DNA of 64,000 nucleotides, from assembly GCA_951799405.1 (NCBI GenBank), contig OX637353.1, positions 9,920,001 through 9,984,000 of the forward strand, written 5' to 3'. The position numbers and the translations under genes were made by a program. The stretch's first letter is position 1, and every line of letters starts with the position of its first letter. A model generated the notes under the pieces. It searched no databases and had not been told where the DNA came from. It was given only the letters and a program-made list of their open reading frames with translations. This DNA comes from Agapetus fuscipes. Lineage: Eukaryota > Arthropoda > Insecta > Trichoptera > Glossosomatidae. Of the stretch, positions 32,946 through 44,237 are shown piece by piece.

Positions 32946-32975
32946 CTGAGGATGGCCAAGAGGCCGAAACCGGTC
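32946..32975 (+). ncRNA. Hammerhead-like core, right arm
   Basis: Mirror of 32330-32359: CTGAGGA (32946-32952), T, GGCC/GGCC stem, GAAA, CCGGTC ending at 32975. With one core in each arm, transcripts of either strand would carry it. Confidence 0.5.
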
Positions 32976-33044
32976 ACAACTCGTTATTTTTGTTTGTAAC
33001 TAAATAAAAATAAATAAAGTTTGTTATCATTTTTTAATAATAAA

Positions 33045-33479
33045 TAAATCTTTTACTGTAATTTACCATTTTTACGCAATTTCGACATTTCATTATTTTA
33101 GAAAAGCATAAATATTGTACATGATTATTTCGACTTTTGTATCGGGAAAATTACTTCAGATATACATATAATAATAACAATTCGGATATATAATAATAAT
33201 AATATAGTATAGAAAAAATGGCTACATAAAAGGGCTGGTAAAATTTGCAAAAAATATATACTTTGACATCCAATTGGGTGAAAATCAAAGAAAGAAATAC
33301 TCTTGTTTTTCAAAGCCTTGATATCTAGTTTTTTTTAAAAAACCTTGATTTCTTGAGATCCTTGTATGTAGATTTCACGATAAAAAAAACTTGAAAATTA
33401 GTCTGCCTTCAGGTCAAAGCTCACACGTGTTCCTTCCCGCTAAGGAACCGTGAAAATATCTCTACAGTAGCGCACGTGA
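33045..33479. other. AT-rich DNA, nothing recognised
   Basis: No supported feature. Confidence 0.35.
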
Positions 33480-34142
33480 CAGGTTAGAATGTCACAACGA
33501 CAAAACGACGTATGACATAACGACACAATCACAGAGCGACGCATGACAGAACGACACAATGACAGTACATCACATGACAAAACATCACTATGATAAAACA
33601 GCATAGAAAATACATCACTATGACAAAAAACACAAGCACCAAACATCACATGACAAAACATCACATTCTTAAAATAGAACATACATACCATAAACGGCAC
33701 ATGAAAAACCATCACTGATGAAACATCACAAACATTTATTTTGCTTCCACACGCCATATGCGAACCCTTCGGGGATAACACGGTTAGAAGTTGCTCTGTA
33801 TGTACAGCTATGTTATTTTTATTTATCTAATAATGATAAAAGGGGGCGCTATTTTTTTATTCTATATAATATAATATGTATGAGTTCCATTTTCTCATGT
33901 CGGCATGACAAAATGTCATTACAAAAATGACATATCAAGACATGTCATGATAAAATTTTCATGATGCCATTTATGGTGTTTTCTTGTGATGTTTTGCCAT
34001 TGTGATGCTTTTTCCTGTGACGTTTTGTCATAGTGGTGTTTTTTCGTGTGATGTACTATCATTGTGATGGTCTGTCATGTTTCGTTCTGTAATGTGTCGT
34101 TATGTCATGTGTCGTTTTGTCACTGAGTCGTTCTTTCATGGA
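33480..34142. mobile_element. Fold-back element with minisatellite arms
   Basis: The left arm 33480-33725 is an array of degenerate 15-16 bp units (consensus near GACAAAACATCACA). The right arm 33893-34142 is the same array in reverse (TGTGATGTTTTGTCA). Arms built of short tandem units around a small centre are the plan of Foldback-type elements. The centre holds an F4 scrap (CATATGCGAACCCTTCGGGG at 33755-33774). The same unit forms the array at 63775-64000. Confidence 0.65.
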
Positions 34143-34617
34143 ACCAGTGGCGCAACCAGAGCGTATCAAAATATAATCTAGGGGAAATGGAAAGTATATC
34201 AGGCGGAAAAGGTTGGGTCCAGTGATCGATTGTACGCGAAAGGCCACTCACTGGCCCTTTTCAAATTTAAAAAAAGTCCTTAAATTCACATTCTACCGTA
34301 ATTTCAAACCATTGCACCCCAACAAACCTATATGAAGCCTGAAACTCTGCCTCTAGCTGACGTTGAAGTCTCTGAACACTTTTTGCGAAACTCTTTAATT
34401 GAGTTTGAATTTGAAGTTTTGTTCTCGGAGTACCTATTGTCCTCCTAGTATGAACTCTTTTGCTGAAGATTTTTTGACTTCTTAATGGAGTCATAAGGTA
34501 TCGACGAGCTCCTACATTTTGCACATGAAACATTGTCAAAAAATACCAGTTTTTCAAAGAAATATGCAAATACGTATGTTTGCAATTTCCTTACGAGATT
34601 CGTAACGAAGTACGTTT
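34143..34617. other. Unrecognised DNA
   Basis: A 100-codon minus frame at 34267-34569 has no domain I know. Confidence 0.3.
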
Positions 34618-34800
34618 ACATTTTTTATGTTTTGTGTATTAACACTGTGAAATTCATATTGATTGATTTTTATATATTTTACAAACAAAATTCTCTTTCA
34701 ACACTGTTTCTATTCACATATATTGATCTATTATAAATTACAAACGTTATCGACCTTATAGGTCATCATCAGGTAGGAATACAATCATATTACAATCACG
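34618..34800. mobile_element. F7 element, partial copy with mutated ribozyme core
   Basis: TTTGTGTATTAACACTGTGA shared with 9015 and 51190 copies. At 34740-34775 (minus): CTGATGA, T, GACC-TATAA-GGTC stem, GATA in place of GAAA, AACGTT. The core Ala-type A14 position is changed to T, so it is probably inactive. Confidence 0.6.
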
Positions 34801-34927
34801 GGTATATAAAAAATCAAGTGCGTTTACTTTTATACATGCTGCATGCTTAGTTACAAAATAAAACTTAAAGCTTAAATGAGTTTGAGCTCTGCGACTTTTG
34901 TCACCTTTCCTTTATCAGGGTTGATTG

Positions 34928-35192
34928 TTCCGTAGTCTAGTGATTAACACTGCCGACTCTTGATTGAAAGGTAAAAGGTTCAAATCCTGACGGACCACCA
35001 AAACTATTTTTAAATTAATCTGCCTTTACCAAAGACCTGTCACGATGGTTCCATTCAACCTTCTACAACTGGGTCTTGCTTGACAATTGGCACTTTCAAC
35101 AGTGACTAGTAAGCTCGCAGAAGATCTTGAAATGTGGTTCACAAAGAAACATATGTCACTAAATAAATCTTCTTGATATTATTATTATTATC
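34928..35192 (+). mobile_element. F3 SINE, plus copy with (ATT)n end
   Basis: TTCCGTAGTCTAGTGATTAA head, GGTTCAAATCCTGACGGA box B, TTTACCAAAGACCTGTCACG, AACTGGGTCTTGCTTGA, then tail A (CACTAAATAAATCTTCTTGA) ending GATATTATTATTATTATC. The same GATATTATTATTATTAT junction follows the LINE tail at 41815-41832 on minus. Confidence 0.75.
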
Positions 35193-36057
35193 AACATTAA
35201 GAAAAAAAAAATTGTTTCAATATGGTTTATCAGCCTTATACCTCATATAAACCAAGCTGGTGAATAATATCCCATATTCATCGGAAAAAAAATCATTGAC
35301 TTTGTTAGGTCACTAAAGTTCTTACAAGTAGAAACTTAAGTTTCTTGAATGTTACATGGATAAGACAAAACTGCGCCCTTCTCGGAAAGCTTTAAAAGAC
35401 TTGTTTTCATTTTATTTCACCCCATACATTATTCATATTTCTTCTCAGAGGATTTGCCTTTGACACTCTTCCTATTCTGTTCTTGATATTTTATCCAAAA
35501 TGTCGTTGAATTTTCTGTTTTATGAAAATCACGCCGTGTTGACTTTTTTACCATTTTTGATACGACATCCTATAAATATCCAATATTATTTTGCCGAGGA
35601 ATTTATTTTCAGTTTTTTCGCCTTAGCAAAGAATTCATTTTTTGACGTTGTTCTTTTTTTCATCCACCTTAAACAAACAGGTATTTCTTCTTAGAGAAAA
35701 ATGGAATTTACAAAATTGATTATCTTTCCAATTTTTGGAAATGCTAACCCTTCATTTAGGTAATGATGAAAGCTTTTAGATATAAAAAATTCCGTTCAAG
35801 GATATTGTTTTACGAAAAAAAGGCATTAAAATCTGACCTTTATTTTTTGGATGAGTTTTATTTCACACTTAGGAAGAATTAAACCATAATGTTAAAATTA
35901 AATACCTTATTTGGGGGAACATTAAAACTCATTTTTTACCTCATTACAAAATGAGTTTTTGAACTTAAAATAAAGTACCTACATAGTAATTCCAACTTTT
36001 ACAAAAATAATTAAAAGAGAATATGTATTCTCTTACAGTTATAATGAAAATTGTTCT
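35193..36057. other. AT-rich DNA, nothing recognised
   Basis: No supported feature. Confidence 0.35.
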
Positions 36058-36120
36058 TCGACTTACAGATTGGTACGAGGCCAACCACACGTATCTTATA
36101 AATCGGCTTAATTCATCCAA
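36058..36120 (+). repeat. F1 repeat, degraded 5' scrap
   Basis: CGACTTACAGATTGGTACG and AGGCCAACCACACGTATC resemble the F1 start. Confidence 0.4.
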
Positions 36121-37501
36121 TGGTGGGTTATATTTACGGTTCAAAGGACCATTTTTTTACGAGTACACAAATTCAATTATGTCGTCGTAAGAACAAACAC
36201 TGGTCCAAGCAAATAAAAACTCCAATCATTTATTAAGTCATAAAATATTCTTCTTTGGTGCTTAAAAAATCGTACATAATTCTAAAATTACAGCAACTTT
36301 TATAAAAATGTAATCCAACACAACTTATCACGACAATGCAAAATTTGCAATTGTTTAACAAAAAGGAAGTATTTATTGAAATATTCCATCAGCGCATTCT
36401 TTTCAATACGTTCGCAACTAAACTACACATATAGAGTAACTTGTCTCAGAAATTGGCAAGAAGAGCAGGGTGCATTTTTATTTTCTTCATCTTCCTTTCG
36501 GAAAATGATTTATTACAGCATAGTTTTTGTTTAATTTTTTCTATTTAAAAAAAATAGAACTTTTAATTACATTTCTTCGTGCTTTCATTAAACCGTTGCA
36601 AAATTCATAAATCAATTATGAGTTCAACATTATGCAAGTTTCCGCATCAAAATGTTGAAAACTTGAAAGCGTCAGTTGCTAGTTTTTTTTTTTTTGCACC
36701 ATTTGCTATGATGTTGGCGTACAGCCATCACAAGTCTTAACTAAGTTATAATCGTTACTGATGCATAGCAATAAACATTTACTTAGTAAGTGAAACTTTA
36801 TTCATCAGTCTTGTTTCTTGTCTGCTTGTTTGCTTGCTCGCAACTTTATGTTTTACTTTTGTTTTAACAATAAAATGGCAAAACAATAATTTGTGAATGC
36901 GATGGAGTATGCAGTTTGAGTCCGACGAGAATTTGAAAACAAACTATCCCGATTAAAGTGTGCCTAGATTTGCTTGAAAATCTTGTATTACAAATCAGAA
37001 GGCATAATATAAAAATACAAGACGCCATTGAAGAAAATATTTTTTCGCCTCTTTTTGCTTTTTGAATTAGAAATGCGTGCATTGAATGAAAATGTTGAAA
37101 ATAATGAAAAATAAAACCATAAAGTAAAATAATGCTATGATTTTACGCGGGTTCTATGGATAAAAAACTAAAATTTATTTATTTCACACAATTAATTTTA
37201 TTCACTTGCGGTTCGAGGTTACATTTGCACAATATAGTTAAACGGCTGAGATATTTCTGAAGCCACATGAAATGTCGGTCCTTATTTTTTACTAAAAATC
37301 AAGATCATTAAACAAGATCTCTAAACATGATGAACCGCTTCTTGCTTGATTTTACCAGAACATTTTATTCAACCAATCTCAAACAAATAAAAATTATAAA
37401 CTGAAGTGTTTTTTTTTTATCTAGAGATATGTACTTACACTCTTAGTACACTCACACAGACAAACACATCTACTCATATTCGTAACAATAAAATACTGAA
37501 T
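36121..37501. other. AT-rich DNA, nothing recognised
   Basis: Only an F4-tail scrap (CTACACATATAGAGTAAC, 36423-36440). Confidence 0.35.
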
Positions 37502-37765
37502 TCGCAACGCAACGCCACTAAGCTTCACATAGAGTGCAACTACGTACCGGGTTGTCCAAAATTGGTATTATGTGATTAAGGAACCTTTTTTATTTTCACA
37601 TATAAGGGAGAAGGCCTTACATAAACCACTTTAATTGAAGGGGGGGTTCACCTTCTCTCTACATTAATATTTCTTGCGAAGACTTATTAAAACTTGATGG
37701 CTTAAAACAAGCACTAAAAAAGAAAACCATTTCGATACTCTAGGTGGAGATCGAACCCTAGTTCT
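37502..37765 (-). mobile_element. F4 SINE, minus copy
   Basis: CTAAGCTTCACATAGAGTGC, TTATTTTCACATATAAGGGA, CACTTTAATTGAAGGGGGGG, ACTCTAGGTGGAGATCGAAC. The tRNA-like head stops where the ribozyme-like sequence 37784-37817 begins. Confidence 0.65.
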
Positions 37766-37783
37766 TGTTTGGAAGGTTGTCTC

Positions 37784-37817
37784 TTGAGGATATTAGTAAC
37801 GATGCTAACGAAACGTC
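37784..37817 (+). ncRNA. Hammerhead-like core, decayed, same family as 6085-6132
   Basis: TTGAGGA (C3 to T), T, ATTAGT-AACG-ATGCTAAC stem with a mismatch at the base, GAAACGTC. The lead-in TTGTTTGGAAGGTTGTCTC resembles TCGTTTGGATGTTCTC of the 173-bp element. It also lies next to an F4 head, as does the element at 5993. Confidence 0.45.
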
Positions 37818-38951
37818 AAGAAACAAATTTAAATTTTTAACATCTCTTCATGGAGTTTCCGAATTTTTAAGTAAATTATTTTAATTTGTGAACATGTTAA
37901 GATCCAGGCAACGTTTATACTTTTTAATATCGTTAGCGCTTTAAGAAAACATAACCGAAAGAAGAATTCTAAGAAGACCTCCGAAGAGAAAAAAAAGAAG
38001 TTAATACAAAAAATATTACAGCGTAACTAACTCGACATTTCCATTTTTTTCTCGTGAGTAATGACACGAGACTATGAAAGTAAACAGCCTAAAATTTACA
38101 TACAAGAAAAATCACGCGGGAAAACGTTACACCTACTCCCGACTTTAATTTAAAGCTAAAAAAAAGCATAACTTGAAGGAAAAATGTAAATAAAAAAACG
38201 TAATGTTCACGATATTAATTTTGTGTTTCTGGAGTTTTTCGTCGCAGGTCTATGTGAAGTATTTTTCTAGCTACAGTAACCCAAATACAAAAAAAAATAT
38301 CTTTAAACTCAAACGTAGCACTTGCCAAATAATATACAGAAAATCAAACAGCGCCTCTATTGAACGATTGAGTTTCCAAACATTTTTGTTAAAACGTCAT
38401 ATGAGTTTTAACGTAAAGTTTTGTTTGGGGTGTAGGGAAAGGCCTTTGAATCTGAAATATGAAACGTAACGATTTAGTTCAAACATAGTGGTATATTAAA
38501 AAAATATATATAGAATCTAAAACAGCTCCCCTAGGGAAAGTTTTATTTTTGATACATTTTTGTATGTTATGTTTTATACGTGGGATACAGCAAAAGTGTC
38601 TTTTGAGGGTAGAGTTATGGCGCTATTTACGCTTTTTAATATCATCGCGGATAACGAACGGCTTTTCTGGCTTGTCGTTTATCGACCCTATACCTGACAA
38701 CGTAACGATTAAATTGTTAAATAACAGAAATCGCTAACGTAGGGACTGCCCTCTCAAACTTAATAAAAAATAGTTTTATCTACAAAATTTTAGATTAATA
38801 TGCGAGGATGATGTATTTAATTTTACAATTTATTAAAGAGCGTCATTTTTGTGTGTGTACGTAGGAAATATCTCACAAGGTCCGTCTTCGAGAAAAACGT
38901 ATAGGTACATATATTTTTTAAATTTAAATTTCAAATAAAATATGTAGGTAC
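37818..38951. other. AT-rich DNA, nothing recognised
   Basis: No supported feature. Confidence 0.35.
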
Positions 38952-39040
38952 CTGAAGATGATCAAGAGATCGAAAACGATCGTGTATAATAATTAAAATA
39001 AACTTAATGAATCGAGTGAAAAAAACAGTGTTTAATAAGG
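38930..39040 (+). mobile_element. F7-like fragment with hammerhead-like core
   Basis: TAC then CTGAAGA (38952-38958), T, GATC-AAGA-GATC, GAAAACGATCGT. Then AACTTAATGAATCGAGTG and AAACAGTGTTTAATAAGG, as in F7 arms. The NUH position is not kept. Confidence 0.5.
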
Positions 39041-39465
39041 AGTATTTTAGTTCTGTAAAATTTAGTAGAAATCAAATAAAATTCACATGTTGACTTACCA
39101 CGGACAGATTTAAAAACAAAATTTATTTATAAATAAAAAATACATTTAAAAAATTACATTTCATATTTTTTCTTTGTTAAAAATATTTGAAACTCTCAGA
39201 TACACTCGTAAAATCCTGCAATAAAAATAAGACGTTATCTTCGTTTATGTAGAAGATGAAATATATTATATTAAATAATATGAAATTTATGAGCAAATTT
39301 CGTTGAGGGGGGAAGGCGTCGGCTGTATAAAAAATGAGGTTTTGAAGAGTTATAGGAAGATTTATTTTTCAAAATATTGAATAATGCAAAATTTCACACA
39401 AGCTCTGAAATAAATAAATTTCACCGAATAGAGGACGATATTTTTCTTTCAACCCAGGTCATATG

Positions 39466-40237
39466 CCGTAGAGACTCGATTATCCGAAAACGATATAACA
39501 GTCTTGCGGTTCCGACTTCACATGTACGGGCAAAAGGAAAGATGAGTTCCCACAGCCACATTGTTTTTAGGAAAGTGTCGTTCTGACACTTTATCTGTTA
39601 GTGAAACTGCTTTAGCTGATATGGAGCAGAAATAAAAAACAATGCCTATTGCCTACAGTCTTTTTTGTCATGAAAAAATGGAGAGATATTGCTGTCATAG
39701 CACACACTCTTTAAATGACGTCAAACTATTATTTCGTATTTTTTCAAATCTTACACAAAATAGGATGATTCATTTGGTGAGCGCTATCTTTGTGTGTGTC
39801 ACATTTCAAGAGCTTGAGGCTTGGTCGTTGTCATATAAGTCGGCAATCCTCAAGCAAGACCCAATTGCTGTAAAGCAAAAGGTAAAGGTAAAGGGAGATA
39901 ATATTTTATTTAACCCAGCGAAGTGTATATTGAAAACTGTATGTCTATTTGTGTTTTTATGTTTTCCCGACCAGGATCAAACCAATAACCCTCCAATGAC
40001 GACTTCACGACATTAACCACAAAGCTGCGGACCACTTTTTAGTTTTCTTTTCATACTGATAGTGTATGTTCATATATAACTACTTTCATACCTATTATTT
40101 ATGTGTTAGATTACGTTAAGGTTATTTGATGTTAAATCTTTGTTCAGTAGGTATGTAATAAAGCCCGTTTTATATGAGATTTTGATTATCGCACGTATAA
40201 TTGGTTCACAATAGCTCGGATAATCGAGGCTGTACTG
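39466..40237. mobile_element. pogo/Tigger-like non-autonomous DNA transposon
   Basis: The left end (CCGTAGAGACTCGATTATCC from 39466) and reverse complement of the right end (CAGTACAGCCTCGATTATCC, ending 40237) agree at 17 of 20 and extend with GA. CAGT..CTCGATTATCC ends are typical of pogo/Tigger elements. An F3 SINE lies inside. No transposase is visible. Confidence 0.65.
39764..40034 (-). mobile_element. F3 SINE, minus copy inside the pogo-like element
   Basis: Tail A (TTTGGTGAGCGCTATC, CACATTTCAAGAGC), CTTGGTCGTTGTC, CAAGCAAGACCCAATTGCTG, AACCCAGCGAAG, a decayed box B (GACCAGGATCAAACCAATAA) and head end (CAAAGCTGCGGACC). Confidence 0.7.
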
Positions 40238-41116
40238 TTATATTACTTTCGCAGGGTTTTTTATAGCGCCTGTCATCTGTGGTGACAAGTGATGAAATCG
40301 AGTGATATTGTGAAATTATTATTTGTAATGGAGTTTAACAAAGAAAAAACTTTCAATCCAGCTCCGCGTCAATTCGAAAGACGGATAGAAAGTATTAACA
40401 TCTCATTTCTGCGGGAAAAATAATTTAAAGTTTTTTTTTTAACTGCAGCGCCTACTTCGTAAGGAAAAGTTTGGTTTTCAAAGGTTTTTCTGATGTAAAA
40501 TATTAGAAAAGTTAGTTCTGTTTTTTTGTTTTTTAAATCATATCAGCATTTTTTTGATACTTAAGACGTGTAGAATAGAAAACGACAAACCTAGGTTTTT
40601 TTTTTCTAAAAACGAAAAAATAATATTGTTACGAACGTATGGACGTTAGTGTGTGTCAAACAATCTGGCTCTAGTATGATACATTATAGGAGTATTAGTA
40701 CGTAAGTACCTAGGCACGTAGCTTGCTGGTATGTGTAACTGGATTAGTGTCGAACAGCTAGTACAATGATGAAATGGATGATAGTAGACTGCTATGGAGA
40801 TTGATTGATTGATATGATTGATTGATTGATATTTGATTATTCTATAGTGGATATATCCACCATAGAATAATCTGAAACACATGAGAAACGTCCAAATGAA
40901 CTGTATAAATATGAGCCGTAATTTTTTGGAGAGTACGGTCGCTTGAAACATTGTGACGCAAATTCGATGAGCTAGAGCAAGAAAAATAATCAGAACAGTG
41001 TACATCGAAATTGTGCAAAATAAATATTTAATTAATCGCAGTTTAATAATAAGAACACAAGTACAATCATAACAATATTCTGTAATTCCGTCACATTTAT
41101 TATACCTGTATAAGCA
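40238..41116. other. AT-rich DNA with TTGA microsatellite and a 38-bp palindrome
   Basis: TGATTGATTGATATGATTG repeats at 40797-40835, then a 38-bp palindrome 40835-40872 (arms GATTATTCTAT.GTGGATA, one mismatch). No gene recognised. Confidence 0.55.
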
Positions 41117-41302
41117 CACTTTTGCCAATGTCATTCTTGTTTCAGGGAAGATCGGCAAGAGTTTGTGTTCGTTTGAGATGAGGTTTCATGTTCTAATTCC
41201 ACATGCGGCATGTTTAAATGCGAACTTATACGTGTTTGCTTATGTGAATGAATTTAATATAAATCCTAAATTGAATATATATCTTTGCAACTGAGAATAT
41301 AG
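41117..41302 (+). repeat. F1 repeat, plus copy lacking its start
   Basis: CACTTTTGCCAATGTCATTC through TTTGCAACTGAGAATATAG. Confidence 0.75.
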
Positions 41303-41326
41303 TACCTAAATATAATCGTTGTGTGA

Positions 41327-41667
41327 GTCCGGTCGATAGCTCAGTTGGTAAAGTGCTTGCATTCCATGCCGTGGGCTCGGGTTCGAATCCCACCGAGGGT
41401 GTCAGAAATGATTTCCCGTTTCGGTGTTTATTTTAAATCCAAAAATAAAATACCGGCAAGGTTTACTCAGCCTTCACAAGAAATGAGTACCAGCCCTTTT
41501 TGGAGCTGGGAAACCCCCATTTCAACTGAAGTGGTTGGCGTAAGGCCGGCCCCCTTACCTGTAAAAATAAATAGGTTCAACTCGCCACATGCGACCCCTT
41601 TGGGAATAACGCGGCAAGAAGTTACACTATATGTGTAGCTTAGTTGCGTTGCGTTTTTGCGTTGCGT
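41327..41667 (+). mobile_element. F4 SINE, full plus copy (reference)
   Basis: tRNA-like head: GATAGCTCAGTTGGTAAAG (box A) and GGGTTCGAATCCCACC (box B) within 41327-41400. Then GATTTCCCGTTTCGG, TACCGGCAAGGTTTACTC, CAGCCTTCACAAGAAATG, CAACTGAAGTGGTTGGCG, CCCCCTTACCTGTAAAAA, ATGCGACCCCTTTGGG, AACGCGGCAAGAAGTTAC, ACTATATGTGTAGCTTAG and a TTGCGTTGCG end. About 340 bp, non-coding. The acceptor-stem halves do not pair, so it is not a working tRNA gene. Confidence 0.85.
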
Positions 41668-41693
41668 GTGACACGAATTTAATACAATAACTT

Positions 41694-41815
41694 ACTTTAC
41701 TTTTTAGTTTCTTCGGCTCATAAGCCTTGAAGGCTCAGGGCCTCCCGCACCACAATCCTCCAGGACTCTCTGTCTTGTGCTGCTTCCCTCCATGGTCCCC
41801 TCACTCCCAGAATAA
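41694..41815 (-). pseudogene. LINE 3' end (RTE-like), minus, second copy
   Basis: Nearly identical to 20036-20155 and again encodes GPWREAAQDRESWRIVVREA near the C-terminus. It is cut at CCCAGAATAATAATAAT, where an (ATT)n run of the next LINE's tail begins. Confidence 0.75.
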
Positions 41816-42330
41816 TAATAATAATAATATCAGGCTAATTTATCTTAAATTACAAATGATAAGAGAGCGCCGTTTTTGTGTGTGTCACACCTGAAGGGCC
41901 CTCTCCGATCATGGATAAGACTTTCTAAAAAGGTGTGTCTTGAATGCTCCGCGAAATACATCCACAGATTTGGAGTTCTTCACACCGGGTGGCAGTCTTT
42001 TTATTTCCACCATACCCGCAACACGGAAAGCGCGGTCTCCGAAATTTGTACGAATCTAACGGCGTGGCTGAACCAAATTGACTACTCCATAGCCCGCGGA
42101 TCTGAGTGTCTGCCTCCTTATACCCATCTCAACAGGCAACATCATGTCAGTCAAATAAGGTGGAGCCAAGCCATTGATGGCTTTATATACCATCACACAA
42201 ACACGGTAGACCACCCTCTCCGGGAAACGAAGCCAATGTAGTGTTTTTAACAGCGGAGTGATGGGAGCGAATTTGTGTATCCCGAATATACAATAATAAT
42301 ACAATACACTAATACAATAAAGGTGTTTTA
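41816..42330 (-). pseudogene. CR1/L2-like LINE: RT C-terminus, stop and 3' tail
   Basis: Minus-strand reading: HKFAPITPLLKTLHWLRFPE, RVVYRVCVMVYKAINGLAPP, YLTDMMLP, then after a frameshift near 42055 FGDRAFRVAG, LPPGVKNSKSVDVFRGAFKT, HLFRKSYP and a TGA (41909-41911). ITPLLKxLHWLP..R..YK...YKALxGLAPxYL and the closing FK..LK..LF motif are typical C-termini of CR1/L2-type LINEs (clade uncertain). After the stop come AGGTGTGACACACAC, AAAACGGCGCTCTC, AAATTAGCCTGA and (ATT)n. This tail is the same as tail A of the F3 SINE. It is heavily 5'-truncated. Confidence 0.8.
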
Positions 42331-42668
42331 ATTTACAAGCTAACTGCCACGAGTATTTGAACTTCTGATAATTCGGCAACAACTTTACAAAGGAAGCAGG
42401 CACTACAATATGACGGCCCTGATAGTTTTAGTATCAGCTCTGCTATGGGTGATTATCACTGGAACAAATTCCCTTGTAAACGGCGGGTAATAACTTTAGT
42501 TTATTAGCTCCTATTACACGTATAATTATAATAGCTATACCCTACAATGCTCAAGTAGGGCTTGTTTTTTTGCATCATAATCTTTAAGGAACTTCCTGAA
42601 ATCGTACTTTATGTACTTAAATAAATTTAAAAAAAAACGTACTTAAATCGTACATGCAGTTATACGCA
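42331..42668. other. Unrecognised DNA
   Basis: No supported feature. Confidence 0.35.
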
Positions 42669-42945
42669 GGACCGGTCCGTAGGTCAGTGGTAACACTGCG
42701 GACGCTGAATGGAAAGGTTGTGGGTTCGAATTCCGGTGGAGCACAAAAAATATACCTTTTAATATAACCTTTACCAATGACCGGTCACAAAAGATCCATC
42801 CAGCCTTACAGCAACTGGATCTTGCTTGAATATTGGCGCTTTGTAGCGACGACCAAGCTCGTACACCTCTGTGGCACTACAACAAGTGTCATAGACCCCT
42901 AGAGTATCTAGAATCTAGGGAGTCTCCCGCACAGGATTTCTTAAT
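42669..42945 (+). mobile_element. F3 SINE, plus copy, tail-B subfamily
   Basis: GACCGGTCCGTAGGTCAGTG head, GGGTTCGAATTCCGGTGGAG box B, TTTACCAATGACCGGTCAC, GCGACGACCAAGCTCG as in other F3. Then a different tail: CACCTCTGTGGCACTAC, CATAGACCCCTAGAG, AGGGAGTCTCCCGCACAGGA. Shared with 46859-47168. Confidence 0.8.
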
Positions 42946-43977
42946 AAAAAATGAAAAAAGTATGCACAATTTTTTTTAGAAAATACGTAATTTTTAGATT
43001 CACAATTTTAGGTCTATACACTTTATTCGTCCATCTTCAGGGACTTATTGAGGTAGAAACTAACTAAAGGATTAAAATTCATGAAATAGAATAGAAAAAG
43101 GGTGGAGTTTTTTTTTGGAGTACTTTTCGAGTATTTACAAGAAAAAAACTTTTTTTGGTATAAAAGGGGATAATATGGTGAAAACTTGACGTCTGCGCAT
43201 TGTATGTAGTAGACAAGAAAGTATGCTGTCACAAGGCAAGATTGGTAGGGGGATGGCTGACTAATATTTTGTAATTGGTATTTGGAATACCATTGAATAC
43301 AATATTTAAGTGTCATAATCACAAATACCGTTCTGTTTACTAATTGCTTCGAAGTATTCTAGAATGCATGATTTAACTGTCTAAATTTTCTACGAACAAT
43401 AGAAAACTACATTTAATTTACTCTAAAAAATTATGTTTACAGTTTCTAATAATGCGCTCTTCTATCCGCAAAAAAAACATTATTTAAGCCTCCTCAAAGT
43501 CTTGATTTATTATGTAGTTGGTACTTTTATGATTACAAAACGCCTAAACATCGCAGAGTTAAGTACTAGTATCGTAAATTGTCTCATATAAAGGAAACTT
43601 TATGATGCTCGATAATAATTTTAGTACGCACATTAAAAGCTATTCTCACAGTTTTCTTTTGAACTTTACAAATTTGGGATTTACAATATTTTAACGCCCT
43701 TCAATTGACGTTACAAAACGTAAATACAAAAACATGTTATTTTCTCATACAAAACAAAACGAAACAGACCTTTAAAAACCAAAAAGTTGATTTCACACTT
43801 CTGGATGTTTTTTTTATTTAGGAATGACAATTTTTTTTTGATAATGTAGAATACATTCGTTTTACTGATTATCATCATATTAGCCACAAATTTACATATG
43901 ATAAAACAATACAAAACTCAATTTGTAAAGCTGGTTCGAAATAAATCTACACCTATCCTTATAAAAACATTCCTCGA
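42946..43977. other. AT-rich DNA, nothing recognised
   Basis: Short minus frames (e.g. 43023-43322) look like chance. Confidence 0.35.
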
Positions 43978-44237
43978 CGCTATGGCCGAGGGGATCAAAT
44001 GGCTGATCTTTCTAGCGTATTTGGAATAGAATAATGTTGGTTCGATCCCCGCTTGGGCCATTTAACCATTACTTTGATCCTGGTTCAATAGATGTCATTT
44101 GGTAGTTATTAATTCATAATTAATTAAAATATACAATCATGAATAATCATTATTTGATTTAATTAATACCTATTGCAGGCCAGGCAGAATATGTTGGTGT
44201 ATTGCATTCCTCTTCACAAATCTATTATTTTTTTAAA
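43978..44237 (+). mobile_element. F2 SINE, full plus copy
   Basis: TATGGCCGAGGGGATCAAAT (box A), GGTTCGATCCCCGCTTGGG (box B), GATCCTGGTTCAATAGATG, CAGGCCAGGCAGAATATG, CCTCTTCACAAATC then a T-rich end. Confidence 0.8.

Larger units (their letters stand above)
32252..33044. mobile_element. Fold-back element with ribozyme-like arms
   Basis: The left arm 32252-32431 and right arm 32876-33044 are near-perfect inverted repeats of about 170 bases. They share GATAACAAACTTGTTTAG-like ends, TTTATTTTTATTTAGTTAC, the GACCGGTTTC motif, TTGGCCATCCTCAGAG and TATACACACAGTAGAATT. The 440-bp centre is AT-rich and non-coding. The arm and part of the centre recur at 62935-63355, so this is a dispersed family and not a local hairpin. 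Confidence 0.8.

Noticed and set aside
40646..41158. 170-codon minus open frame as a gene
   Set aside because: Runs through a TTGA microsatellite, a palindrome and the start of an F1 repeat; judged chance.
41327..41400. A tRNA gene (clear A and B boxes)
   Set aside because: The acceptor stem does not pair and the same sequence repeats as the head of F4 copies, so it is a SINE promoter region.
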